Source of the DNA: Stramenopiles sp. TOSAG23-3
Taxonomy: Eukaryota; Sar
Direction: 5' to 3'
Assembly: GCA_900128585.1 (NCBI GenBank)
Contig: LT642226.1
Location: 1 to 30,799 of the forward strand
Length of the DNA: 30,799 nucleotides
Both the position numbers and the translations under genes were made by a program. The notes beneath the pieces are model-generated. The model was not told the DNA's origin. It did no database searches and saw nothing but the letters and a program-made list of their open reading frames with translations. Below are positions 17,701 through 25,587 of the stretch, one piece after another. Within the stretch, counting starts at the first letter, position 1, and each line of letters opens with the position of its first letter.

Positions 17701-19522
17701 AAACATACACCAGCGTCAGCAAGCTTTGTTGCAACTATCGCGGAAGCAGAACCGCCATGTATTTTTAACCCCGTTAGATTTTAGGCACATCATTCGTCTG
17801 GTTTGTGAGCTTCTGTTAACGGATAAGTTGTCACCAAATGTAGAAAAATTATTAAGGCGCAAAGCAGGAGGAAACCCATTTATTGCCCTCGAGCTTATGG
17901 CGTCTCTTAAGGCAGAAGGTTTTCTAAATCGCGTGTACCAGGATAGTTCTAATCCTTCCCAACCTGTGCACGCAAAATCCTCGCGTCGGATGAGTCATAC
18001 AAAAATCAATAGCATGATTTTAATGGGGGGCGAATTTCAAAACACAGACAATTTTGGGCAAATGAATGTGCCAAAAGCTGGGAGGAACCGAGCTGCTTCT
18101 ATCACTGGCATTAAAAAGAAGAAATGTTCAGAAATAATTTTTTCCGATGAATCTCTAGCAATGGATCACGTTCCAATAAAAATTAAAAGTCTCTTCAGCT
18201 CTAGTCTTGAATCGCTTGGGCTGCATGCTACACTACTAATCAAGATTGCAGCAGTCTGTGGTTTTGAGTTCCCCATGTCTATGGTCACGTCGCCGGAAAT
18301 ATTTCCAATTCCAAATTCATCAAAAAAATATTTACGGGGCTTAGTGGAAGCTTTGTACGTGGAGTTTGGTTTAATTGTTCCCACCCGCTACCGAGGGGGC
18401 CGTGTGGGTAGCGTTGGTAGCGATGCCAACAGAAACAGCATAAATAAAGAAGAAAAACAATACAGCCACTTCGAATTTCAAAGCTGGTTTGTGCGAGACA
18501 TTGTCCTGAGCCGTATAACCAAAGATCAAAAACAAGAAATTCAGGCTCGAATGGACAATGAAAAAAGAAAAATCCAAGAAGAAAAGCTTAAGGCGTTCAC
18601 AAAACAATTTAGCTTGAAAGCAATGGGGTCATACAATTTGACAAGCATTCAATCCAACCTCTTTGTGCTCAAGGCCTCCAAAACGTATTTTACTAGTTCT
18701 TGGAAAAGCCGGTTTTGTACTCTTTTGAAATCGCCTGCTCGAGTAGTGCAGTACTACTCAGCCCCTGATGCCGGCGAAGAGCCCGCATCAGAGATATTCT
18801 TAAAAGGTGCCATGTGTGAGAGCTCCAAAGGGAGCAAGCACGGGAAAGAATATTGCTTTACACTAGAAGCTTCCAGTGCAAAAAAAAGAGGGAATTTTGT
18901 TTCGGGAAAACAAATGGTTTACTTCGCAGCAAATTCTGGTCGTGAACGCGACGAATGGGTTATGAAACTGACCGTTCTTATACAAAAGGAATCTGGTGAG
19001 AAGTCGGAGGGCCAAGGGCATCTGAGCCCAAAATCTTTGGCAGTTCCAAAAGCAAACGCCGCACGTACCCCAGAAAACACGAACGATTGCACTTGTACCC
19101 CTCTGACGACATCGGAGGCTTGCAAAGTATCCTCAAACTATCGATTATTTGGTCTATTTAGACCTGTACCATGGTATATTTTTAAGGATATAGATGATGG
19201 GAAGTTAATCGGAAGCAAATTATCCAGCAAAACAGGGGAAGTCCTTGCATTTACCTTGATTAATCCGAATTCCTCTATCAAGGATGTTGCCATCATACAA
19301 ACCTGGGGAATGCGGGCATTCTCGCCGTCGATAACGCAGATGTATTCTAAGACGCTTTTTGAGTATGCTCGAAAGGGGGTGAGGGATAATTCGCCGAAAA
19401 GTAAGCAAATTGTGTTTGCACCACATAGTGATAGATACTCCCACATTTTTTATTACCTCAATTTTCGAAAAGTCACTGGTAAATCCACGGCCGATGGGGG
19501 GGGGGGGGGGACGAAGCTTTAA
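14792..19522 (+). CDS. Soluble adenylyl cyclase (ADCY10)-like enzyme with C-terminal PH domain
   Basis: About 1576 residues from the ATG at 14792; the frame extends to a TTG at 14699. Domain order matches soluble adenylyl cyclase. A class III cyclase C1 domain (~50-215) has FADVSGFT (D57) and KFAGDA (D108), the two metal aspartates. A C2 domain (~325-500) has IDDKGSTLLAVWG (K378) and REYSVLGDVVNLSARL (N449, R453). A P-loop ATPase follows (GDAGTGKS ~769-776, Walker-B-like FLIDEA ~917-921), with a long helical region. The C1 Lys (VLKFAGD) corresponding to a bicarbonate-contact residue of human sAC is kept, while the partner Arg appears to be Glu. The adenine-contact Thr of sAC is Ser (EYS). A PH domain (~1287-1399, ending RERDEWVMKLTVLI) is an unusual addition and suggests membrane or phosphoinositide recruitment. 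Expected product is cAMP; activity is inferred. The C-terminus is probably frameshifted (see 19496-19602). Confidence 0.9.
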   Translation: MASLATSPEDSSVELVQNLASYVPNVISRRLQQDVLKNENEKLPIRQAVQCICLFADVSGFTALSEKLQEEHGATAPQYLAKYLNSYVQQLVRLYAKAGGDVLKFAGDAQIVLFPIGDTDDPIVTTRRALQCALDVQKHQHKAQIGSIGSTVTLSVKIGIGIGTVDILHLGGAHDGALNRLEYCGTGTPLMEAFECEAHALPGAVVCNNSVYNIKCGGDKNGLSQYFEVCPAPKNDPKAICGDVDEWYDLLDKQKFSGETWSNGLIIRAVKNKQRVRSVNIGKVLGPLDSHNASLVPPLKSYCPRAITPFLSAHRAVEKYASELRSVSVMFVNLGFSQAELEIDFDEPMVQKIQHAFVTIQKIVFDFEGTINKFLIDDKGSTLLAVWGLPPLSHENDALRSLLASINICAQLKRAGLKSSIGITSGDAFCGICGHSGTRREYSVLGDVVNLSARLMGYAMKYGPQICCDEVTKSATRGVMHFEGLGKHKMKGKVNEVSIFSPVLRGLMGKKQNFSANGGDDFTMKKTTFAADKLLQEARRQSARSSSLGSIGSEGDNGICQRRTNSDSTLAALVEDENEFDHMLELQVELYEQSTPLGQIHYQERTARHQLDGFSFPMKHDMRYNEAKRVIGATFFLISEDAGASISNGNFFVDIGTDCKTVGDLRQLGLLKAANMSLIDPIFSESEYTITLRSTTDTLSGTMTMEQLYHHEDTSSETFPWVEISLRKARSTPAPLRENSDSLENALKTIYEAKLDLVVNNQGSLVILEGDAGTGKSHLLAEEFVLRTYEFADLVTCIAHGHPFNKGAFARKLGVWRTLLLELMHLELGVDEADISPYVLARINRERVEKKERSYSATELAVLDSWLGTNFEKDAALGAGKDHLSSIGISDIDEMASVSRLVVYLLKSYTKNAKLVFLIDEAMFMDDDSWAFTAIVAEAIPQILVVLSLRSTKFTLTGDEKASTRNSNQTNIHQRQQALLQLSRKQNRHVFLTPLDFRHIIRLVCELLLTDKLSPNVEKLLRRKAGGNPFIALELMASLKAEGFLNRVYQDSSNPSQPVHAKSSRRMSHTKINSMILMGGEFQNTDNFGQMNVPKAGRNRAASITGIKKKKCSEIIFSDESLAMDHVPIKIKSLFSSSLESLGLHATLLIKIAAVCGFEFPMSMVTSPEIFPIPNSSKKYLRGLVEALYVEFGLIVPTRYRGGRVGSVGSDANRNSINKEEKQYSHFEFQSWFVRDIVLSRITKDQKQEIQARMDNEKRKIQEEKLKAFTKQFSLKAMGSYNLTSIQSNLFVLKASKTYFTSSWKSRFCTLLKSPARVVQYYSAPDAGEEPASEIFLKGAMCESSKGSKHGKEYCFTLEASSAKKRGNFVSGKQMVYFAANSGRERDEWVMKLTVLIQKESGEKSEGQGHLSPKSLAVPKANAARTPENTNDCTCTPLTTSEACKVSSNYRLFGLFRPVPWYIFKDIDDGKLIGSKLSSKTGEVLAFTLINPNSSIKDVAIIQTWGMRAFSPSITQMYSKTLFEYARKGVRDNSPKSKQIVFAPHSDRYSHIFYYLNFRKVTGKSTADGGGGGTKL

Positions 19523-19602
19523 TATCGTTCGTAAATTATGTCGTCAAAGAAGGGGGGTCATTTGGAACTTCCAATGCGATCTTGTTTAAATCTCTTTATT
19601 GA
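19496..19602 (+). other. 15-G homopolymer with probable frameshift at the cyclase C-terminus
   Basis: Fifteen consecutive G at 19496-19510 end the readable frame as GGGGG-TKL-stop (19522). One base out of phase (run length 13 or 16) the frame stays open from 19508 to a TGA at 19600-19602 and reads as ordinary protein (DEALISFVNYVVKEGG...). This looks like a homopolymer length error, or an allele, rather than the natural end. An N gap begins 174 bp further on, so local sequence quality is suspect. Confidence 0.7.
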
Positions 19603-19610
19603 AACCAACT

Positions 19611-19637
19611 AATTCAAAAACAAAAAATTGGCTGCTG
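19611..19637 (+). repeat. 3' motif copy in cyclase sense
   Basis: AAAACAAAAAATTGGCTG-type sequence begins 9 nt after the likely true stop of the cyclase at 19602. It is the reverse complement of the copies at 20146, 20297 and 26022-26204. Confidence 0.7.
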
Positions 19638-19776
19638 TGCAGTGCCATGCTCGGACGAAGCGGAAGGGGGGGAGGACGAAAGGGACCAGAGCATCGCCAG
19701 CAGGACGAGATGCCAAATAACCCGCCGAAGCACCACAACCACAGCATTGCACACCGAATCTTCACCATTGCAACAG

Positions 19777-19880
19777 NNNNNNNNNNNNNNNNNNNNNNNN
19801 NNNNNNNNNNNNNNNNNNNNNNNNNNNNNNNNNNNNNNNNNNNNNNNNNNNNNNNNNNNNNNNNNNNNNNNNNNNNNNNN
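19777..19880. other. Assembly gap (104 N)
   Basis: An unresolved run of N lies inside a repeat-rich spacer. Frames crossing it are meaningless. Confidence 0.99.
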
Positions 19881-19920
19881 GTAATTAAATTTAGCATCCT
19901 CATACCCTAATCCTAACTTG

Positions 19921-20141
19921 GTTCTGTAATTTTGTTTCGTTGTTGGTTGTCAATCACCGAGGGGGGGGATATAATTTCCAATATGAACAATTTAATTCCT
20001 TTTGTCCTCAATTAAAAAAGAAAACAAGAAGTAAATTGGCTGTTATTTAAGTAATTAATTTAATTCTTAAATTGATCCTGTAATTTTGTTTCATTGTTGG
20101 TTGTCAATCACCGAGGGGATGATATAATTTCCAATGAACAA
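19921..20141 (+). repeat. ~66-bp direct repeat, ~155-bp period
   Basis: The unit CTGTAATTTTGTTTC[G/A]TTGT.., GGTTGTCAATCACCGAGGGG and GATATAATTTCCAAT..GAACAA occurs at about 19921-19988 and 20076-20141. The two copies differ by a few substitutions and small indels (a G run in the first, an AT insertion). The upstream copy lies 41 bp after the N gap, so more copies may be hidden. Confidence 0.88.
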
Positions 20142-20343
20142 TAACAGCCAATCTTTTGTTTTTAAATTAATTTTCCATCTACTGATTCAGATCATCAATG
20201 GAGTACATCTGAGAATGATAGTTAAGTCCGCGGTTCATGAAGGAATGCAAACCTAGAGAATTGTCTAAATCTAGATTTCAGTTCGCAGTACATTAATTTT
20301 AATTACTTAAATAACAGCCAATTTTTTGTTTTTAAATTAATTT
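20023..20343. repeat. MITE-like inverted-repeat element containing a peptide remnant
   Basis: The left end (about 20023-20060, with AAATTGGCTGTTATTTAAG and TAATTAATTT) is the reverse complement of the right end (about 20297-20343, with TTAATTACTTAAATAACAGC and CAATTTTTTGTTTTTAAATT). This gives a ~320-bp unit with ~40-bp ends. Inside lie another end-like copy (20146-20170) and a decayed segment at 20175-20226 (peptide PSTDSDHQWSTSENDS, then a stop) homologous to 3838-4166. No target duplication is obvious. Confidence 0.6.
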
Positions 20344-20367
20344 ACGTATTTTGAAAAAACTTTCGTC

Positions 20368-21936
20368 TCAGTCGTACACATCCGATTTTCTAATTGTGTT
20401 GAACCACTCTTTTGCTTGGTGATACTCTTTTCGGTTTCTTTTGTTTGCCAAACGCGGGCTTTCAACTTCATGTGATAATTGTAAGGTGGATAAAGGCCTG
20501 ATTCCCGGGAAATTGTGCGCATACGCGGCATTTTTGGGGGATAATGTTCTTCCCGATTCAGTTGTTTGTGCATATGTTGTTTTCCATTGGTCTGGGAACG
20601 CACCTACATTGTCACAGTAATCTGAACTAGTCCACCAAGTGCCACCGACTAAGGAGTTATTGGCACGTTTTTGATGTGATTGTAGTTGAGAAAACCCATC
20701 CTCCACTTCATCTGTTATACGAAATGTGCTTTGGTGGCTGGCCCTTCCCAATTGCTTCTTCATGCTGTGCTCCTCGTTCGTGGGTGCCCTCACATTATCA
20801 GGTATGCTATCAACCCCTAACTCTTCTTGACCATTTTTACTAAACTGTTTTTTTCTTGTAATCCATGGGGCTCGGTTTTGGAGAGATCCATAATGATACA
20901 CGGACTCTGCTTTTGGCGCAGCAATATTGACTATCTCGGCAGCTTCAGACTGCCCAAACTGTTTTTTTGTTGTTGCCCACGAATTTCTCTCGTGGGTCGC
21001 TCCGTCCCTGAATTCCGACTCTTCTACTAAATAGATTGGGACATACGGTTTCTTGCCGTTCCGATAATTTACTCGACGTTTTGTTGTCCATTGCGAACGG
21101 GACGACCCGGGCGAATTTGACTTTTTGCTTCCAAAAACTGCTACAGAGCCAGGTGAATGCAATGAAGGCGAAAGTCCGTTCTCATCTGTTACTATGCGTA
21201 ATTTCTCCCAGTCATGCGTCTTATTCCGTGCCAGAGCCTCAAGGGCTTCTTTTTCTTCGCCACTTTGAACATACTTCATATCACCATGCTGTTTTGTCTT
21301 TTCAATTACGTCAGTAAGTTTTTTCCACTGCCATCCTCGATGAGTCGTAGCCACGAGAATCTCTTCGTCTTCTTCTTTAACAGGAGAATTTTTTATTACA
21401 CTGCGAGGTGATACGCCATAGGGAGGTTTGTATGAGTAATCAACTCTCGGAGACACCATACGGTTCTGGTCTTTTGGTTGGCCCCAAAGAACAAAATCGT
21501 GGGCTTCTCTCTCTACCAGTGTAGCCTCCATCTCTTTTCTAATGTTTTCGCTGAGCTCGAGTCGTTCTGCGGTACCAGGGCCGCTGAATATAAAATCATC
21601 TTTCTTTCTATTATAGCCGACAGACTTGATGGTGGACGGTGCTAATTTTGATGGCCGTGTCCGCTTTTGCAAGGGGGACGGCCCTGTTCGGTTTGCAAAA
21701 AATGCTGAGCTTGCTGGACCTGGGCGGACTGGACTATTCGTGGAGGGACTGACAATTCCTGATTGCGGTCTCGGCCCCGACTCTTTATCTTTCATCAGCA
21801 CTGCAACGGCATCAAGTTCCTTTTCATTTAATTCTATGCCCCTATTTTTCAGGGTTGCTGCAATGCGCTGTCTGTAATTGTCTGCTTGCGCGCCTTCTAC
21901 CGGCTGAACTCCTGGCAGACTGTTTGTAGTGGCCAT
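20368..21936 (-). CDS. Unrecognised 522-residue basic protein with W-x-T-x-K-K repeats
   Basis: I do not recognise a family. From the ATG at 21936 (the frame opens at a TTG at 21978) the protein has no signal peptide or membrane segment and is rich in Ser, Pro, Lys and Arg, so it is probably intracellular and partly disordered. A short helical N-terminal part (RIAATLKNRGIELNEKELDA, residues 24-43) is followed by proline-rich sequence. A repeat of about 37 residues is visible: W283-TTKRRVN, W320-ATTKKQF and W358-ITRKKQF, with a looser W434/W435 element. Spaced Trp/Lys motifs of this kind occur in some microtubule or axoneme-associated proteins, but that link is only a guess. Repeats of the 3' motif start 25 bp after its stop. 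Confidence 0.75.
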   Translation of the reverse strand: MATTNSLPGVQPVEGAQADNYRQRIAATLKNRGIELNEKELDAVAVLMKDKESGPRPQSGIVSPSTNSPVRPGPASSAFFANRTGPSPLQKRTRPSKLAPSTIKSVGYNRKKDDFIFSGPGTAERLELSENIRKEMEATLVEREAHDFVLWGQPKDQNRMVSPRVDYSYKPPYGVSPRSVIKNSPVKEEDEEILVATTHRGWQWKKLTDVIEKTKQHGDMKYVQSGEEKEALEALARNKTHDWEKLRIVTDENGLSPSLHSPGSVAVFGSKKSNSPGSSRSQWTTKRRVNYRNGKKPYVPIYLVEESEFRDGATHERNSWATTKKQFGQSEAAEIVNIAAPKAESVYHYGSLQNRAPWITRKKQFSKNGQEELGVDSIPDNVRAPTNEEHSMKKQLGRASHQSTFRITDEVEDGFSQLQSHQKRANNSLVGGTWWTSSDYCDNVGAFPDQWKTTYAQTTESGRTLSPKNAAYAHNFPGIRPLSTLQLSHEVESPRLANKRNRKEYHQAKEWFNTIRKSDVYD

Positions 21937-23265
21937 CGGTACCGATCTGTCAAGCAGCAGTTCTGTTCGTTCAAACAAAGTTGAACAATTTTAAAGCGCG
22001 GTTAGAACAATAACCCGCGTTGCTTAAAGCGTAGACTACCGTTTATAAATCGTGCTCTAATTATCACCCGTTTTTGTTTTCATGCATTTCAAAAAGGTAG
22101 AAATTTGCCAGCTTCCGCTTCTCCTTTTTATTGGCACCACTTGCTTGGTAGAATTTAGAACCAGGTAATAATAGAAGAAGAAGTAGTAGAAGAAAAAATA
22201 ATAATAAAAAATACCGCGCGCTATTCGTCTACTGTATAATAAAATTATTATTAATAATAATTAATAATAAATTAAAAAAAACAAGACGACTTCCTACTTC
22301 TTCTGACAGTATCTCGTTGTATTGCTGTATTAATAATAATATGATGACCAAAAAAAATATTTTAAATAATAAAAAACGAACAACAAACAACCGCCAGTCG
22401 GAGTCGGCAATTATAAAAAAAAAATAATTCGATTTAATAACATGTATTAATACCAGGTATAATATTAATATGTTATTGTATAAATGTCACCATATCCACC
22501 CTGATCTATTATTGCCTCTTTGCACTCCATTGCAGTTGTTTCCTGGGTGGGAGTTGCATTGGATAATTAGGCTGTAAAACGCTTTTTTGCGAAACAATTG
22601 AGAGAGTCGGTAGATAAAACCAATATACTTAAAGTATTAATATTGTAAATAATATTATAATATATCTAAAATTATAGTTAAGGTATTACATAATAATATA
22701 AACAGAGAAGTGAATAGATAGTAGAGTGGAATCAGCTACAATCAAGTTAGTCGTGCAACGAACGACCTTTCTTCCTCACCCGTTCATTACGAATATGCAT
22801 CGAACAGCAGCTACAGGGTAGGAACACAAATGATCTATTAGCTCCTATCGGAATGTGCATAGACTAACAACAGTGAAGGAACAAATACCCGGTACCGGTA
22901 CCAACAGGCGCCGGGCCGGGTATTTCGAATAATAAAACAACTACTACTACGACCTCGTATTCTCGTATTACTCGTAATTTTTAAAAAAACCATCATCATT
23001 TCTTCATCATTATTAAAATCCACAGTAGTAAGCAAAAACAATGGTCGTTCTAATAATTATATCCATCATCATAATATCATAATATAGCGATAAAGAACAA
23101 AACTCGTGTTTTTCTTCGTGTCGAAACTGTTTGTCGAACTTTTTCTGTTTACTGTGTAACAGGAGTGAGTATTTATATTGCTTAAAACTCTCTCCTTTCG
23201 AGCAGCTTGAATAGGGTTTTAAAGAAAGACGTGCCAGTGAAAACAGTAACCTGCTAGCTCTAGTT
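21937..23265. other. 1.3 kb AT-rich spacer
   Basis: No gene is supported. It holds AAT/ATT runs (22190-22280), an AGACGACT octamer at 22284-22291 (348 bp upstream of the 20368-21936 gene), a TACCAGGTATAATATTAATA stretch (~22452) and a strong hairpin at 22883-22925. Two less AT-rich islands (about 22491-22570 and 22725-22830) show no reading frame or RNA fold I can name. Confidence 0.55.
22883..22925. repeat. GC-rich hairpin in AT-rich spacer
   Basis: A perfect 10-bp stem, AAATACCCGG (22883-22892) and CCGGGTATTT (22916-22925), encloses a 23-nt loop with a GGTACCGGTACC self-complementary core and GGCGCC. It lies ~340 bp beyond the 3' end of the ankyrin gene. Confidence 0.8.
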
Positions 23266-23826
23266 TCATAAATTATAATTTGTTTTCCCCTTACTTTTGA
23301 CATAATTTTGGACCAAAGTCCGGGTTTTTGATGAACTGGATTTCAAACACGTTGAGATTATTTTTGCATCGATGTCGTTGTCCAATTCAATATGTTTCAA
23401 GAATACTTCCACCGTGGCGGTGTGCCGCTCTTCATTACCCCAACATGCGCGCTCAATCGGTTCGAATCCGTCAGTGTGCTTGTCTCTGGGGTCAATCCCT
23501 CTATCAATTAAAATTTGAGCTATTTCATACCTGCCTTGGAAGCCGGCGCCGTGCATGCACGTATACCCGTCTTTTTCACCAATAGACGTATCAGCCTCCT
23601 TTTTCAGCAAATATTTCACAGCATTCTTCTTCCCATTCAACACAGCGTGCATCAATGGAGTTTGCCCCCCCGGACCTTTAGCGTCAATGTTAGCCCCCGC
23701 TTTCAATGCAGCCTTAATCCCATTCATGGAGTCTCTTCGTACGGCTTCGAAAATGTCCCCTACCGCAAGCACGCCAAAAAGGAGCCCCAAGGACGCGAGC
23801 ACGGCCGATCCCCACTTCTCCAACAT
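23266..23826 (-). CDS. Ankyrin-repeat protein with N-terminal signal or anchor
   Basis: A 186-residue protein from the ATG at 23826 (a TTG lies two codons upstream). A hydrophobic N-terminus (SAVLASLGLLFGVLAVG, ~7-23) is a signal peptide or membrane anchor. Ankyrin repeats follow: DIFEAVRRDSMNGIKAALKAG, ANIDAKGPGGQTPLMHAVLN, GEKDGYTCMHGAGFQGRYEI and the variant DGFEPIERACWG. The GPGGQTPLMHAV, DGYT-MHGAGFQGR and RACWG signatures resemble a group of small ankyrin proteins I associate with diatoms and other algae (from memory). The domain binds proteins, and the partner is unknown. Location in the secretory system is inferred. Confidence 0.88.
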   Translation of the reverse strand: MLEKWGSAVLASLGLLFGVLAVGDIFEAVRRDSMNGIKAALKAGANIDAKGPGGQTPLMHAVLNGKKNAVKYLLKKEADTSIGEKDGYTCMHGAGFQGRYEIAQILIDRGIDPRDKHTDGFEPIERACWGNEERHTATVEVFLKHIELDNDIDAKIISTCLKSSSSKTRTLVQNYVKSKGKTNYNL

Positions 23827-24813
23827 GACCAACTAACAGAAAAGGCCCGTCCTTTTCTGGGCAACAGATTTGTTTGCGGATTTGCACACCCTAATTTTGT
23901 GGTAGTTTAATTTAATAATAATTACCAGAAGAAGACGAACAGCCGACGATCCCCGACGGGGTATAATAATCATTTTTATTGTAGTACCAGGTGGTGGTAC
24001 CAAGTAGTAGTATTACTTTTATTTAATAGTAAAATACACTTCCTTCTTATAACAACAACAGCAATAATATAATATAATAATATAATAATAGAATAATCAG
24101 CAAAAAAAAAAAAGGAAAAAAAAAAAAATATTTTTTTTTTTTTGGAAAAAGAAGAAGAGGCAGCGCTTTTTTTGTTTCTTCTATTACTGTAATAATATAA
24201 TAGTTAAATTATTATTGCCTCCTCTACTAGGTCTACTATTCTAATTTAAATACTTCGATTCGTACTGTACGCGGCGGCATTAATACCTACCGGTATCCGG
24301 TATCCCTGGTGACATTTTAATTCCTTATTGTGTTCTCGTGTTCTTCAGTTACTTTGTTAATTAATAATAGACGACTCTTCATTTTCGATATTTATATATT
24401 ACGAGGTATCATGATCGATTCGATTTTTTTTTTAAATAATTCATCATCTCAGTATCTCAATCTCTCCTTCTTCTTCTCCTACTACCGGTATTACCCGCTG
24501 TACCTGGTACCTGGTACCCCTATTAGATTATCCGTACGTACCTACTCGTATTATACCTGGTACCTGGTACTACCTCCCTCCCCAAAATCATTTCTCCAGT
24601 TCACAGTCCTATTATATGACTCCTCTCCAAATGAAGTCCACCACTTGTTTCGTTATACACAATTTTTTGCCGTAGTAAGAACAACAGAATACGTGACTTC
24701 GATATCAATGTCCGAGTGAAAAGGCTACCAGCCGTGGTGGATGTATAAATCTTTAGGAAAAAAGAACAGCATCGACAGTTTGGCGTGGGCGTTTTTGCCT
24801 TGTAGCTGCAACA
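23827..24813. other. ~1 kb divergent low-complexity spacer
   Basis: No gene. Long A and T runs (24101-24145), repeated TACC/GGTA motifs including the 17-mer TACCTGGTACCTGGTAC twice (24501-24517 and 24554-24570), and an AGACGACT octamer (24369-24376) 438 bp before the LRR start. The open frame at 24330-24719 is made of these repeats and is not credible. Confidence 0.6.
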
Positions 24814-25587
24814 ATGACCAGTCTGAGCAGCCCAAGTGCAGACGCGGATACACCGTCGCAATCAAGCAAGCATGTGTCTTTGTTGTCCGGTTCGGATTTG
24901 ATATTGGAAGATAGGGGATTAGATGAATTGCCGCGAGGGGTATCACTCGCATACGGTCCTGCAACGAAGCTTTTAAATTTGAAAGAAAACTGTCTTGTGT
25001 CGGTGGACGAGATCAAACATTTCCAAAAGTTAGAAACCTTAATTCTAGACAAAAACAACCTGAAGGGCTTGTCAAATTTTCCCTTGCTGGCGACAGTAAA
25101 AACGCTATGGTTCAATAATAACAATGTGCGCGACCTCAACCAGTTCTGCAAAGATTTGGTAAGGTGCTTTCCAAATTTGGAATATCTCTCTATGTTGAAC
25201 AACCCGTGCTGCCCTGCATTTTGGGACGAGAGTATATCTGGCGCAGACGCATATAGACGGTACCGGCTTATGGTAATTTTTTGGCTCCCCTGCCTACGCT
25301 TTTTGGATGCAACCCCCGTCGCTATGGAAGAGCGCAAAGCTGCGGAGAAACGGGGGCAATTTTTGGGGAAAACAGCGAAACCATCGACCAAGCGGCCGTC
25401 CGCTGAGCAGCTAAGAGCGTTACAAGAACGGGCAGAAGCAGAGAAAGCCTATGAGCTCGAAAAGGCCTCGCGCAAAGTTACTAGACGAAAAAGTTCGACC
25501 ACAATGCTCGGTTTGGGACACGCGGACCAGCGCTATGATGGATCTCATAGTGAAGGGAATCGCTTCATAACAAATGGTGATTTGTAG
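24814..25587 (+). CDS. Leucine-rich-repeat protein, LRMDA-like
   Basis: A 257-residue cytosolic-looking protein with no signal or membrane segment. About four LRRs span residues ~29-135: LILEDRGLDELP, TKLLNLKENCLVSVDEI, ETLILDKNNLKGL, KTLWFNNNNVRDLNQF. They end in an LRR cap, FPNLEYLSMLNNPCCP, then YRRYRLMVIFWLPCLRFLD. This layout and cap resemble the small LRR protein known as LRMDA (C10orf11) in animals. The C-terminal part (~170-235) is a charged helix (SAEQLRALQERAEAEKAYEL) ending in a basic RKVTRRKSS stretch. LRMDA acts with Rab32/38-type trafficking in animals; whether this protein does is unknown. No intron. Confidence 0.85.
   Translation: MTSLSSPSADADTPSQSSKHVSLLSGSDLILEDRGLDELPRGVSLAYGPATKLLNLKENCLVSVDEIKHFQKLETLILDKNNLKGLSNFPLLATVKTLWFNNNNVRDLNQFCKDLVRCFPNLEYLSMLNNPCCPAFWDESISGADAYRRYRLMVIFWLPCLRFLDATPVAMEERKAAEKRGQFLGKTAKPSTKRPSAEQLRALQERAEAEKAYELEKASRKVTRRKSSTTMLGLGHADQRYDGSHSEGNRFITNGDL

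Noticed and set aside
19586-19910. Frames crossing the N gap
   Set aside because: They are translated through unknown bases and cannot be trusted.
20337-20603. 88-codon minus-strand frame
   Set aside because: It overlaps the 20368-21936 gene in another frame and has no independent support.
23459-23469. GGTTCGAATCC, a tRNA T-loop-like sequence
   Set aside because: It is inside the ankyrin coding sequence, the flanking bases do not form a 5-bp T stem, and no cloverleaf is found.
24330-24719. 129-codon plus-strand frame
   Set aside because: It is low-complexity (TACC/GGTA and T-rich repeats) and lies in the promoter region of the LRR gene.
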